Notes: a model not told the origin generated them from the sequence alone. DNA of 64,000 nt from Coriaria nepalensis (GCA_027186245.1 CP114495.1:8920501-8984500); one strand, 5' to 3'; numbered from the stretch's first letter, positions 12,930-25,186 are shown. Made by a program: numbers and translations.

Positions 12930-15600
12930 CATATAACAGTAAAAGTGCCCATAATTAATACTCATGTGTAGAACTTATACAAGATCAAAATCTAGTCAAC
13001 ATGTTTGAGGGAAAAAATTTTCAATAAGTTATTTATTTATTTTTATTTTATATTTCACTAAGGAAGAAACATAGAGCGCCGCGAAGAGGAAGAAATCTAA
13101 ATCTAAGTACATATATATATTGGTCTTGTGCTATTTTGAAATTTAGGTAAATCTAATTACTAATATAACTAATATAAGAGATGTACGATTTTGCTATAGT
13201 AATCAATACTACTCACCTTGAACTTCTGGAAAATTTTATAGTTTCCTCTCTGCTTCTATATTGAAGAACAGCATAGTATTGATCGAGAGGCAAGCATTTG
13301 TGCCGGGCGTAGATCTTAATGAAAGAATACTGTTTGGTCAACAACTGAACATCGGAGGAATTTGTTTTTTTTTTTTGTTTTTTTTTTAACTTGTGATGGT
13401 GGGTGTAAGATTTTGACTTGCAATTAGGATTTTGATCCCCTATGAATATATGTGCGTTGGGTATAGTAACATAACAGCTCATTTGCACTTTTGTTTTGTA
13501 ACTGACCTAATATTTAATTCATGAGTCTTTCCTTAATCAAGATATATTATCTTATCATAAACTAATTAACAATTTGTTTATTTCTTTATACTGTAAGGGT
13601 CATGATTAGGAAGTAGGAAGATGGAAACTTCCGGTTTTTACCCTGTTGGAATTTGATAGGGTGAAGCAAGAACATAAATGAATTTGTTAAATTACTTGTT
13701 TATTGCGTACATCAGTTTTGCATTATATTTATAATTAGACAAATCATGATTACAATTACATCTAACGCCATACTTAAATACTGCCTTAGATACCTGAACT
13801 TACTTAACTATGAGAGAAAACTGTTAGAAAAATTACATCTAAACTTACTAACTGTTAGAACTATTACATGTTTAGACAAAAGTACGATAAAAAAAACCTG
13901 TACTAAAAAGCTATCTGAAAGAGGACCCTTCGTCCAAAATAACCTAAATGCATCTTTTGATTTGAAGAAGTTTTCACATCAAAAACTTCAATACTCTAAC
14001 AGACCTCGTATGAACACAATTAATAAACACTCCTTCATCGAAAAAACTAGGAATTTTTGAAGCTCAAATTGGTTTTTAACTTGTGAATTGTATATTTAGT
14101 CGATTTTCATCTTAATTTATATTCTGCGGATCAGGCAGCCAGGAAAAGGCCTAAGGCCCCTTATTGGAGAGGGCTCCAAATCCTTAAAAAGATAAAATAA
14201 TAATAATAATAATAATAAGAGTAAATGATATTTTACTTGTATTATAAAGAATTAATTAAATACTATCTTATATTATGATACTTTAATATCTTGAATTATT
14301 GTATTTTAAAACTAATAATTCCCCTATATTTTTATTTAATTTAAAATACAACTCGATTTCTATATTAAAATTTAATTACTTTTTTATCTATTAATAATTA
14401 ATATTCCATATTTTATCCATAATAAATTTTAGTCATTTATATTTGCCTTTCTCCCTTTTTAATATCTATCAAAATTTCAAATCTCTCTCAAATTCCAAAC
14501 CTAATTTTAAACATACGATTTGGTCAAAAAATACTCTTAATTTATGAAAAAACAAATCAAATCCCTAAGGATTTTAATTCAGAAATTAAACTGAAATATT
14601 ATTTAAGGGCAAGTTTATTTTTTGTATTTCTTATTTGTGAGTATTATTTATATTATTAGTAACTATTATAGTCTATAATTACTATTTAATGCTGTTTTTT
14701 TTTATTTAATAATTTTTATAAATTTTGAAGTTTTGAGTATTATTTAATGGTAAAATTTATTTAACTTTAATGGAATTTATGAATTTTTGCATTTTAAAAA
14801 ACTGTAGTTAAATTTGAGCATTTTTAGAGTTTATTATAATAAATGAAATTGTTTCCTCCATTTTGAGTTGGTATCAGGAGCCATATTCAAGAGGAAGCAA
14901 AATCAAGCTCAAAATTGGGTTTCTGTCAAAATTGCACAAACGTAAAGTTGATCAAAACTGTTTTTTGATCATATTATTGGAAAGCTCACGTCAAAGTTGT
15001 TGAGGCAGGTCAACTTCCGCCATTAATGGTGAGCATGCTGTCCCCATGTGTATTTTTGGGTATAAATGATCCCTTCATTGTCAGTGAAAGAGTGTGAGAA
15101 ACATAAATGAAATTATTTCCTCCATTTTGAGTGAAACGATTCACCTTGACTCATTTATACACGAAGTGGTAAAGTGATAAAGGCAAATCATATCAATGTG
15201 CAAGTTTATGATCCTGTTTGTGGAACATGTATGAATTCGAGGAGAATTGAAATGATATTAAGGCATGAATGACTTGGTCACTATGCTTAAGGTTTAACTC
15301 GCCTTATTATCAAGTGAAAGGATCCAACAAATTTCATATAGATACAGTAAGATGCTTTGTTATTCTACACTTGAACATGGGAAGGGTAATAACCCACAGA
15401 TAAAATATGGTTTCTTTTTTTTTTTTTTTTTGATTAAGAAAAGTATGAATTGAAATTTGCAACAAACAAGTTGAAAGAAAAATTTAAAGAGAAAAAGGAG
15501 AAGGTGAAGGAAAAAAAACTAATCAACCAAACAAATCAGACAAATAAAATTAAGCTGTCTCCTTCTATCAATATATAAAGGGATGTTATTATCTCAATCT
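12930..15600. other. Long region without a gene; possible LTR-element relics
   Basis: It holds poly-T runs near 13370 and 15415 and a 90-codon plus-strand frame (13746-14060) without family likeness. TGTTGGAATTTGATAGG at about 13643 is a start typical of some copia LTRs. At 14869-14882 is TGGTATCAGGAGCC, one base longer than the usual tRNA-Met primer-binding site. The words aatgaaatt and tttcctccattttgag occur at both 14842 and 15107. I take this as old LTR-retrotransposon debris, with low confidence. Confidence 0.4.
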
Positions 15601-17276
15601 TCACCGCCCTCTATGATCGTAACTTTGACGTTTTTTTCCGAAATTGAAGTTATTGTTTAGAATCGTCCCAAAATTTAAATTATTCTCTGCGTTGTTCAGA
15701 TTAACTTCACCCCCATCAATTGCAGCAATTCCTTGAACCATAGAAGGCCCTGCTTTTGGTATAGAAGCTTGATTGTTCCGATCTTTGGCACCCGAAATTC
15801 CACCGGATCGTGTTGTTTTTGGAGCTTCATTGTTGCTTATTCCTTTGCCTTTCAACTGCGTTGCCAAATTACTTCCGTCGTCGCTTGTTGAAGAACCTTC
15901 ATTAAACAATTAAAAAATTTGCCGACTTAATAGATAGAATACTTGTAAGTTTTTTCAATATCAATAGTATAAGGAAAAAATAAATTAAACATGTATGGTT
16001 TTGTTCATAAAATCACATTTACCTAAATTAATCTTCTCAGTGGCCTTCCCTCCATTTCTACGGCAGATTTCCTTAAAAATTCTGGAAATTGGACAGTTAC
16101 CTGAATCAGTCTTCCCTCCTCCATTTCTACGGTAGATTTCATTTACAAATCTGAAAATTGCACATTTCTGAAACTTAATATTAGAATCCCAAGCAGAAGT
16201 TTCTGTGAAAGAAAGCGACTCGTAGCAAAATTTTCTGCATCCTGCATTGAAACTTGCCTTGGCCCACTGTATGGATCTGTTTTGTTGCCAACAAGCATGA
16301 TTGGAATATCTGGACCATGAATAAGCCTCATTGCACTGATGTCATGACTTTTTAAATTTTCAAAGCTAATCCTGTTAGCAACATCGTAAACGTAAAGAAT
16401 GCCGGAAACTCCCTCAGCAGGATTCCCTACGTTATACGTAATTCTTGAATCCAATACGGACGGCTTGTACCGACCTTGGCCAGCAACGTCACAAATTTGA
16501 GCCAAGATGACCTTCCCATCCACAACCATGCTCCCAGTAGATAACTCATAGCCATAGGTGGGAATATAATTGAGGTTGAATTCGTTCTTCATAAATCTAG
16601 AAACCAAATTAGACTTACCCACATGGGGAGATCCAAGAACAAGCACTTTAAAGAGGTAAGCATAGTCAGTTAAGTTACCAGCACCAGCTCTCTTGCCTTT
16701 GTATTTTATAGACGGCATTACATCACCGACGTGAGTACGGATCCCACGAGCTATCGTGTTATCAATCCGGGCTACATAGATTCTTTTGAAAAAGATGCCA
16801 TACAAACTATCCGGGACTTTCAGATATGCATCATAGATAGCAGAAGTTTCCCAGTAGTTGACACGGACGCTTGTCGTGAAAGCTTTTAGTTCATCGGTCA
16901 AAACCTCCCTTTTCCGATAATCGGATATGCAAAGATATATTTTGTTACCAACAAGCACGATTTGAAAGTAAGGATCATTTTGATGATATTTTTTCAAGAT
17001 GGGTACCAATAACTTGACTTGTTCGTAGGTATAACGTCGAGTGATATCATAGACAAGAAATGCACCCACTGCCCCTTTCATGTAGTGGTGATAGGTTGGT
17101 CCGCTAGCAACCGCTGGCATTTCTATAGCTTTGATGAGTAACCAGCGGTTGTACTTGCAATGCATGTCCTAATAGAACTTGCTGTTCGGGAATCTAGCGT
17201 CGAACGTTGACTTGCCCACGCCCTTCTCTCCCATCACCAGCACGGTGAAGCCGCAGTCAAGATCCTCAAATTCCAT
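15601..17276 (-). pseudogene. Double Rab-like GTPase with GIG-type tail, disabled copy
   Basis: Close relative of the intact gene at 26966-28643, in the same orientation with similar flanks. The ATG at 17276 opens a first G domain with the P-loop GEKGVGKST, but codon 36 is TAG (17169-17171), where the paralogue has Arg. After it, both GTPase-like domains are readable (AFLVYDITRR; second P-loop GSPHVGKS; DVAGQGRYK; GNKTD). Near 16213 a deletion (four bases relative to the paralogue) throws the frame so that the ETSA block is misread. The exon's end is duplicated: two similar segments, each ending in a donor (16102-16180 and 16024-16101). The last exon (15896-15601) encodes the tail VQGIAAIDGGEVN and NNLNFGTI, a variant GIG motif, then NNNFNFG. 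Phases of the donor and the acceptor (aatgaag) match once the deletion is allowed for. Confidence 0.85.
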
Positions 17277-17660
17277 CTTTTTTTTTTCTTCTTTTTTTTT
17301 TTCGGAGATAAATTTTCTCTCTCTAAATCTCTTTCTCTAAGTAGAGAAGAGAGTGGATTCCATTGAGAGAGGAGAGAGAGAATTCACAGGTTGAAATTAC
17401 AAATCACAAAACCGTAGAGGAGCGAGAAATGATGCGCATATCAGAAAGTTGTTAATCCGCCGCAGCTCTAGATTCTTTTTGGCGGATGAGGAGAGCCAAA
17501 GAGGACAGCTAGAGGGTGAGAGATTGAGAGGAAAAACTGAAGTGTGGGAGAGAGAAGATAGTACTGGCATCGTGGGGAAGAACAGAACCTGCTTGTTTTT
17601 GTATCCAAAAAAGTCAACAGAAATGTTTGCTATAGTGGCGATTTGGGTAATGTAATATTG
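17277..17660. repeat. 5' flank shared by the two double-Rab loci
   Basis: The flank upstream of this pseudogene (GA/CT-rich, then gctagagggtgagagattg ... agtactggcatcgtgg ... gaaatgtttgc) recurs upstream of the intact paralogue at about 28644-28890. This shows that the duplicated unit includes the promoter. Confidence 0.75.
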
Positions 17661-17913
17661 TTCAAAAAAAAAAAATTGAAATTACATTCTCTATGTCCAA
17701 GAGGAGAATGTAATATTGTTAGAAAATTGTTAGAAACTGATAGAGTTCCAGATCTGGAGCTTCGAGCTCCATGGCAGTCAACCATGGAGTTTCAAGCCAC
17801 AGATCTGCCATGGCTAGAGTTTCTAGCCTCAGATCTGTCATAGAGCTTCGATAAAGCTCGAAACTGATAGAATATGTAGATTTATAAGATAGAGAGGAAA
17901 GTGCTTTCATTAC

Positions 17914-17939
17914 CTGGCTGATGCTAAGCATGACTCCAT
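17914..17939 (-). pseudogene. Orphan first exon of a CC-GIG gene
   Basis: The 26-nt ATG exon, encoding MESCLASA and ending CCAG before gtaatg, matches exon 1 of the plus-strand gene at 20452 in length, phase and sequence (MASCLASV). The upstream flank also matches, in inverted orientation: gcaaagagcttact occurs near 18035 on the minus strand and near 20362 on the plus strand, and tctagtcgccatgg near 17980 resembles ttagtcgccatgg near 20405. No coiled-coil exon follows on the minus strand. It is the leftover of an inverted duplication. Confidence 0.75.
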
Positions 17940-20451
17940 AATTTGATGATACGAGAAACCTGCAACAATTAATCCTTTACCATGGCGACTAGAACTTTGA
18001 ATTGTTATCTAAGGGGAAAGTAAGAACTCAAACAGTAAGCTCTTTGCAACTGGCAATTCACTCTTTCGAAAGGAACTAAATCGTACGAGGTCTAAGCAAT
18101 TAACACAAATAGTTTATGCAGAAGGAACAAGGATGATAAGGATGATAAGCTCTTTTTTGTTTTTTTTCAAAAAAACGGCTGAACCCTCTACTTTTGGCAA
18201 GTTCTAGAGGAATGTGAAGAACGTTTGAGGAATGGGGAGGAATACTTAATACTTTGGCGTGTTATGACATTATCTATTCATGCAACAATCTCAACTTTTA
18301 TAGCTTGTCAAATAAAATAATATTATTATCAAATCAATATACTATTTAACAATTATACTAACAACCCTAGTACCACAACAACAACCAACCGACAATAACC
18401 TTATGTTATAAGTGATGTTATACTTAAGAGTGAGTTTCAAGGAGATATTTAGGTTAGGAATCCTAATCCTCCTCCTTTTTTTTTTGTCCTTCTTCTTTTC
18501 CTCTCTTTTCCTTTTTTCTTTCATTCCTTTCTTCTCTTTTCTATCTTTCCTCTCATCTTCTTTCGGTGGGGGGAAGGGTATATCGGTGATTAATGTGTGA
18601 CATTAAGTATCACTTTTGTGACTAAGTGTAAGACATATGATATGATGGTTAATCCCCTTTAATAAGCCCTCTCCTTCCCCCCCCTCCCCCGGTTATATTT
18701 CTTTTTTTTTTTCTATTATTATATCTTATTTAAAAATATTTTGAGGGTTTACAAATTACGTGTTCAATGAATGTGAATAAAAAATAAGAATAATAAATTA
18801 TCTACATAGAAGTTGTAAGAATTATAAGTATGTCTTTAATTTTCATTTAAGTTACAAATAAATTTATCCATAAAAAATCAATGTTACATAATTATTAAAG
18901 TTTGTATTTTTTTTTTTTTTTTTTGATGAAAGAACTTTAGGTTCTTTAATTTTATGTTAAAAGACAAGAAAATTACATATAGATCCTTTGAGATTTACTA
19001 ATATTATAGATGGAATTTTGAGATTTTAGAAATTTCAAATAAATCCATTCATGTTACTATGAATTAGTAGTAAGTCTAATTATAGGTTAAATTATGTTTG
19101 GCAATCGACCATTTTTGTTTAAATGATTAGATCTTAGAAGCATATTTAATCATTTATAGATATAGTGTTTATTTATCATATATAATAACTTTATATATAT
19201 CAAACCTCCCCTCACTTTCTACAAAATTCGGCCGACTCCCCCTCTCTTTCCGGTTTTCGACCGCCGGTTAGAGTGAGTTGAGAATAGTTGACTTCCATCA
19301 TTTTTTTGGGGAAGAGTACGAGGTTACACAACGCTTTGCAAATCTGGATCTCAACTATTCTCACCAATTGATCCGATTCCGATCATGATTTGTTCACTGC
19401 CTGTCTAGATCCACCACAACTTGGACCTACTGATGATCTATTTACCTCCTCCAATGTTGACATTTCCAAAGTCAAGGTTATTTGTTACCCTGGGTAAGGT
19501 TAATAGGTTATATGTACTGTTTTGAGCCAGAATTTCATGTACAAAGATGTTATTTGGATTTGATTTCTTTTACTTTCGTTAAAAACAGTAGGATTTGATT
19601 TCAATTTTCATTTGATTTTACTGCCATAATTGATGAGTAATGGAGTGTTGACGGGATTAATGGAGTAATTTGTAATTTATTAAAAAAGAAAAAATAGAAT
19701 TCCAATACTTGGTAACGAACAGGTACCGTTCCAAAATCGAAGATACTGGTACCAAACCGGGATGGGAGACATGTAGGACCAGTACCGGTACCATTTTATA
19801 CCGGCCTAGACAGTACTTTTAGCTACTCCTAAATTATGATATGTAACTAAATCTATTAATTTTAAACATAATTTGAAAAATATGGATCTAAATTTAATAA
19901 AATACTTATCTATAACATATACTTTCATTACATGTTAGGCGATGACTTATCTATTTAAATAGAGTACTTTAAACCATGAACATGATTGACGCATCGATAA
20001 TTTTCTTTAGATTAAATCAATTGCAACTTGATCAATCCAACTAAGCATTCCAATCTTGCACCCAATTTCTTTCCATTTTTCAATCATTTTTTAGTCATTT
20101 TCTTTTGCCTTGTCCCTTCCGCATTAACTATTAAGTTATAAATTACTTATTAATGTTTAGACCTACCCCCATCTGTATCCTTTTAAAAGACTTTTTTTTA
20201 TTTTTTTATTTTTATTTTTTGGGGGAATAAGGTGTAGGTCTGCATATTATTGAAGGGAAGACATATTACCTCCTGTGAAAAGGGATGCCGCTCCTATGAG
20301 AAGTAAAAATCCGAACTAACAATAATGTCATTAGCCAGAGCATATATCGGCAACTCCCGTTGCAAAGAGCTTACTTTCTCCTCGATCCCAAGAAGTCAAA
20401 GTTTTAGTCGCCATGGATTGATTGCTGCAGGTTTCTCATATAATCGAATCA
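17940..20451. other. Mostly noncoding region between inverted CC promoter copies
   Basis: Contains a C/T-rich tract (18470-18560), poly-T runs, a decayed GIG gene at 19361-19495 and, at about 19710-19800, a GC-rich stretch with repeated ggtaccg / accggt words that may be an old transposon end. No intact gene seen. Confidence 0.5.
19361..19495 (-). pseudogene. Decayed fragment of the GIG-repeat-only gene
   Basis: The stretch aligns with 7493-7625, for example ccaattgatccgattccgatc versus ccgattgatccgatgccgaac, and ttgttcactgcc in both. Small deletions break the frame. Only the last part of the gene is represented. Confidence 0.75.
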
Positions 20452-21213
20452 ATGGCGTCATGTTTAGCATCAGTCGGGTATTAAAAGCACTTTCCTTTCC
20501 TTGATCTTATTTTTTCTACATATGTCTTCTTCTTTTTCCTATGAAATAATCGGCTATTTGATTTGATTATTAGCTCCAATCTATTGGTATCAGCTATTGG
20601 TACCTTCTGCACTCAAGCATCAGAGCATGTCAAGTACCATCGGAACCTTGAAAAACATTGGAACATTTTGAATACAAGAGTTAAGGAACTAGATGCGAGG
20701 AAGATCGATGTGGCTGGAAAAATTCAATTAGCGATTGAACGAGGAAACTCGGTAAGAGAAGAAGCAAAAATTTGGGTGGAGAAAGTTGAAGAAATAGATG
20801 AGAAAGCAAAGGTTAATGAAACTGATGTCAAGAAAACAAAATGGTTGAAGAGGGCATGGATGGGAAGACGTGTATGTGAAGAAATAAAAGAAGTGGAACG
20901 TGTTTATGAAGCTGGTAAGCGGTTTAGTGAGGGGCCAGTAGTTAATGATGTCGAGGGCAATGGATCTGGAAATCAAGAAACTGGGGGAAATGAAGAATGT
21001 TTTGTTGCTGGTGTGGGAGGAATTGGCGAGACGACTATCGAAGAAAAGGATTCTACTACTGACATTCGATTTGATGAGTACGAAGATTCAAGAACGAATG
21101 TTGAGAGCTCGAACTCAAAAACAGTTCTTGGTGTTGGTGGAATTGGGAAGACAAACATAAAGACCAAAAATTCAAAAACAACGGTGACATTCGGAAAAAT
21201 CATCCGAAAATGA
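20452..21213 (+). CDS. NLR-like coiled coil with two GIG motifs
   Basis: The only plus-strand member with an intact frame. Exon 1 is 20452-20477 (MASCLASVG), intron 20478-20573 (gtatta to ttag), exon 2 20574-21213; phases match (2) and the product is 221 residues. Residues 1-130 resemble the coiled-coil domain of RPS2/RPS5-type plant NLRs: SEHVKYHRNLEKHW, alternating helices with REEAKIWVEKVEEID (the xVxxWL-like helix), then the basic RRVCEEIKEVERVYEAGKRF, which in NLRs precedes the NB-ARC P-loop. Here two GIG motifs follow instead, at about 152-177 (VAGVGGIGETTI) and 191-219 (VLGVGGIGKTNI ... VTFGKI), and the protein ends. The second copy still reads GGIGKT like a P-loop, but no Walker B or other NB-ARC element exists. 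Soluble, no signal peptide. Probably an NLR-derived truncated protein; function unknown. Confidence 0.78.
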
Positions 21214-21419
21214 ACAAGTTTTGAAGTGCAAATTCTTATGTTTTTCGTTGTTTTTTTTTTATATATTTTTTATAGAAGAGTTGATCATTATAGCTTTGCA
21301 CCTTTGATAATGTTCATTTTAACTCTTACATAGAAGAGTTAGATTATATGTTGAAAAAAAAGATTGTAAGGGCTTAGACGTTGAAATAATTATATTGTGA
21401 AAATCGATAGAAGCCCACC

Positions 21420-21995
21420 GAGCGAGTCATTAGCTTTACTCTTACACAGAATGTCAATGGCGCGTGCTTCAAAATGGACTGTCACGACATCCCTGGCTCT
21501 TTATGGTCCACTGATATCATTGATGATTACTACAGGGATGCTAATGTTACGGTGATTGTATATGATGTCACTAGCCGTTCATCTTTTGAAAACGTCGAGG
21601 GGTGGGAAAGGGAAGTGAAGGATCACGCCAATCTCAACAGAATAGGCATGATCATTGGCAACAAGATAGATCTTACCGGTAGTCGCCGAGTTTCATTTGA
21701 AGAAGGAAAATCATTCGCTGAAAAGAGTGACCCTGTTTCGTGGAAACTTCTGTGGCCAAGTCTAACTTGTGCACCAGATTTATTTGAAACAAGTTCCGTC
21801 TTGAGTACGAGTCCAACAATAACATTCACAGTGCTAGCGCAACTCTTGATGTAAACGGAAAGGAAGTAAAGTGGGAAATTTTATGACATATCTGGCTCTC
21901 TCAAGTCCTCCGATAAGATTAAGAAAATTTAGAAGAGGGCTAACGTTGTATTGCTCGTGTATGATGTTACTCAGCGTTCCTCCTTTGATAACTCA
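21420..21995 (+). pseudogene. Inverted, broken copy of the double-Rab gene at 22268-23773
   Basis: The plus strand encodes KMDCHDIPGSLW, then NVTVIVYDVTSRSSFENVE and IGMIIGNKIDLT, nearly identical to domain 1 of the neighbouring minus-strand gene. After AEKSD it jumps by an internal deletion into the middle of domain 2 (nucleotides matching the region around TLDVNGKEVKWE), out of frame. P-loops and the 3' end are absent. Together with the intact gene it forms an inverted repeat with a spacer of under 1 kb. Confidence 0.85.
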
Positions 21996-22267
21996 CCAGG
22001 ACAAAGCAGTTGTCTTAAAATCAAAGAATCACTAGCTTGTTTCAAGTTACTCAACCGTACTATATGAAACTAAATTCATAAGATTTTACATGTAAAGAGG
22101 TGACATGTTTAATTACAAAGTACTAATTTGATCAAGATCGACGTAAAATGAACACTAATATGCCTGCCGCTTTAATATCTGGGAATAAATAAACGCAAAG
22201 ACATGCGTAGATTATACAATGTTAAACTAAAAGGCACGCCTCTGATCATCAATCTTACTTTATCTTC

Positions 22268-23773
22268 CTACATTTTCGTGGTTTTCTTTAGAGCTTTTAT
22301 AATACGACTCAACATCTTACTGCTTTCTACGCACATGATAACAGTTTGGTGTACAGTAGTTGTTGCGCTATCAACGTTCACAGTACTACCATCCCCAATG
22401 ATACCGATTCCAGTGAGAAATCTCTCATTGGTAGTAACTGGAAAACTTTGAGAATTACTATGATTAATTGTGGAGGATGATATTTGAGCTTTGTTTGTTG
22501 TTTGCGTGGATGATGATCTCTTATCGGTACTTGAAGGGCCTTCCGGTGGTACGACTAATGCAGCATTGTCAAAAAATTGATCGGAAAATTTTTCAAGGAA
22601 TCTGGGAAGGTACAAGAGAGTCTTGTAAGGAAAATGATTAAATGCATCCTCCACATTTGTAGAATTCAGAGCTGAAGTTTCGACAAAGTATTGGAGGGAC
22701 CACTTCTGAGCAAAAGATTTTCCTTCCTCAGTTGAAATCTCTTTGCGGTTTGTAAGATCTATTTTGTTACCAACAAGAATGATAGGAATGTACAAACCGC
22801 TATGATCCCTGAACTCTCTTAGCCATCCCTTGGCATTTTCAAAGGAGGAACGCTGAGTAACATCATACACGAGCAATACAACGTTAGCCCTCTTGTAAAT
22901 TTTCTTAATCTTATCGGAGGACTTGAGAGAGCCAGCTATGTCATGAATTTCCCACTTTACTTCCTTTCCGTTTACATCAAGAGTTGCGCTAGCACTGTGA
23001 ATGTTATTGTTGGACTCGTACTCAAGACGGAACTTGTTCCAAATAAATCTAGCGCACAAGTTAGACTTGCCCACATGTTCATCTCCAATTATAATCATTT
23101 TGAGCATCTCAGAATTATTGGAATCATCATTTATCGGACCTATTTGAAATTTCCAAGAATCAATTACGCTCAACCCTGAAACTGGAATAGATCCATCATC
23201 TGACTCCTCTTTGAGTGGTACACCATAACTCCTGAGAAATTTTACTGACAAGAAATAAGCGATCAGAAATCCGATTACCGTCTCCATTTGATCTGAATCC
23301 GTTGCAAAAGTTTCCATGAAACAGAAGTCACTCTTTTCAGCGAATGATTTTCCTTCTTCAAATGAAACTTGGCGGCTATCGGTAAGATCTATCTTGTTGC
23401 CAATGATCATGCCTATTCTGTCGAGATTGGCGTGATCCTTCACTTCCCTTACCCACCCCTCGACATTTTCAAAAGATGAACGGCTAGTGACATCATACAC
23501 AATCACTGTAACATTAGCATACCTGTAGTAATCATCAATGATATCAGTGCACCATAAAGAGCCAGGGATGTCGTGACAGTCCATTTTGAAGGACTTGCCA
23601 TTGACATTCTGAGTAAGAGTAAAGCTAATGATTCGCTCGGTAGGCTTGTATCGATGTCTGAGTTTGTTTCCCATTATTCTATCAAACATTGTAGACTTGC
23701 CCACACGCTCATCTCCGATGACAATAATCTTCAAGTGATGGCTATTAAAGTCTTGTTGTCCGCCGGCAGACAT
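22268..23773 (-). CDS. Tandem double Rab-like GTPase with GIG-like C-terminus
   Basis: 501 residues, single exon, starting MSAGGQQDF (ATG 23773; a possible TATA box, TATAAAGGG on the minus strand, lies near 23850). Domain 1 has P-loop GDERVGKS (20-27), DIPG (68-71), NKID (126-129) and a degenerate ETFA (154-157). Domain 2 has GDEHVGKS (230-237), DIAG (278-281), NKID (336-339) and ETSA (365-368). In both domains the residue after DxxG, normally the catalytic Gln of Rab/Ras, is Ser, so intrinsic GTP hydrolysis should be weak. There is no C-terminal Cys pair for prenylation; instead a Ser/Thr-rich linker leads to LTGIGIIGDGSTVNV (453-467), a GIG-type motif, and a basic tail. Two Rab domains in one chain is unusual. 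It may act as a GTP-bound platform rather than a vesicle switch. Confidence 0.85.
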   Translation of the reverse strand: MSAGGQQDFNSHHLKIIVIGDERVGKSTMFDRIMGNKLRHRYKPTERIISFTLTQNVNGKSFKMDCHDIPGSLWCTDIIDDYYRYANVTVIVYDVTSRSSFENVEGWVREVKDHANLDRIGMIIGNKIDLTDSRQVSFEEGKSFAEKSDFCFMETFATDSDQMETVIGFLIAYFLSVKFLRSYGVPLKEESDDGSIPVSGLSVIDSWKFQIGPINDDSNNSEMLKMIIIGDEHVGKSNLCARFIWNKFRLEYESNNNIHSASATLDVNGKEVKWEIHDIAGSLKSSDKIKKIYKRANVVLLVYDVTQRSSFENAKGWLREFRDHSGLYIPIILVGNKIDLTNRKEISTEEGKSFAQKWSLQYFVETSALNSTNVEDAFNHFPYKTLLYLPRFLEKFSDQFFDNAALVVPPEGPSSTDKRSSSTQTTNKAQISSSTINHSNSQSFPVTTNERFLTGIGIIGDGSTVNVDSATTTVHQTVIMCVESSKMLSRIIKALKKTTKM

Positions 23774-24320
23774 TTTTGGTCGGAGAGGTAGTCCAGGCTC
23801 TTTGAAAGTCAAATATGATGAAGGGAAAGGAGGTGCCTTTTCTAACCCTTTATATTACATGTAACATCGGTTAGAATATATATTAGTGCAGCATTTAACA
23901 AATTAATTAAGACTTAGAGACATTTCTATAACTTTAGGCATGTTAGTTGGGAGGTCACTCTCACAAAGACATTTCTATTGTTTTCTTTGACAATCAAAAT
24001 TATTTTTATTAAATAACTGTCATAATAAAATATAATCTTTCTAACCACAATAGAAGGGGGCATGTTCACATTTTTGTTTGCAATGTGTATGCTTCTACTT
24101 AGGAAGGGCTTTCTCTAAATAAAGTCATGTCAATTTCAGAGTAGGGGAGCAGGGTGGTAGCAACATGGTATGCTTCCGGGTTGCGAGGGCAAAGCTCCCA
24201 TGGTACAGCATGAATGGATTGTAAAATATTTTGGTGATAAATTAAGAAAATTTACAAATTTAGAATGTCTATGAATTTTTTCTTTGGTTATTAAAAAAAA
24301 AAAAAATTTTAAGAAAATAG
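23774..24320. other. Intergenic stretch upstream of the double-Rab gene
   Basis: Promoter side of the minus-strand gene. No other feature recognised. Confidence 0.4.
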
Positions 24321-24660
24321 AATTTATATAGGAGGAACTGGTTACTGGACTGTATATAAATTTTAATTTAGAAAAAATATAATTTATCAAAAGCTGGGGC
24401 TGCTGCCCCCGCCATCCCCCTTTATCCCATGGTGAGAAACCTTGCGTGCAGATCTTGGTCAAAATCACATGTCAATTTTAAATAAACAAATGGAGAAAGC
24501 TAAATACCTAATTGCCTTAGACCGGGTTAATCGCAATATATTAATATATAATATATAAAATGGGCTAACAATTAACTAATAAATTGAATTGCAAAAGAAT
24601 AGCAGGAGTATTTAATTTTATTGTTCACACTAGGTAGGTCCGTTGGATCATATGTCGGGG
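24321..24660. repeat. Segment repeated at about 29030-29460
   Basis: Shared words in order include ggactgtatataaatttt, agctgg(g/a)gc(t/a)gctgcc, gatcttggtcaaaat/gatcctggtcaaaat, caaatg(g/a)agaaagctaaata, agaccgggttaatcgc, gcaggagtatttaa and tccgttggatcatatg. The last part also resembles the region just downstream of the CHFCK gene near 12310-12370. It is probably flank carried along in local gene duplications. Confidence 0.7.
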
Positions 24661-25186
24661 CGGAGCTCCCGGCCTTGAAGCAAGGCCGGCTGGGCAATGA
24701 TCAAGGTATTATGAGAGTAGTCATGCAATGTTTGTCGAGTTTGGTTAAGAGTATGTATTGCCGTTTATTAGACTGTACTTGGCACTTTACATGTTTTATA
24801 ATATGGGATATGATATTATTTGAAATATGTTTGAGAGTATTTAAAATATGCTTATTTCAATAAGTAGCAGTTTGATATTTCTGAAAAATATGAATAAGAT
24901 AGTCACATATGAATTCAATTTCAATTTGGCATAAAAATAAAAGGAAAAACTATAATGAATCCTCCATATTTGACTTTTATTATAAGGAGAGGTGACATTG
25001 ATGAGGTTCTTGATTGCGAGATCTATGGACCCAGCAAAAGGCAGCTAAGATGTTTGTGCAGTGGCAGAAATGGCGGGGCTGCGTTGGTCCCAAATGGGTC
25101 TGTTGCTGAATATGAGGTTGAAGACGGGCTGGATTCGAGGAAGATCTACTTGCAGGGTCTGTCGAAGGAGTGTCCTGTTATGATCT

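Noticed and set aside
13746..14060. 104-codon plus-strand open frame
   Set aside because: No family likeness, AT-driven composition (Lys, Asn, Leu), inside retroelement-like debris.
20452..21213. GGIGKT as a working nucleotide-binding P-loop
   Set aside because: No Walker B or other NB-ARC block follows, the motif is repeated, and most copies in the window lack the Lys.
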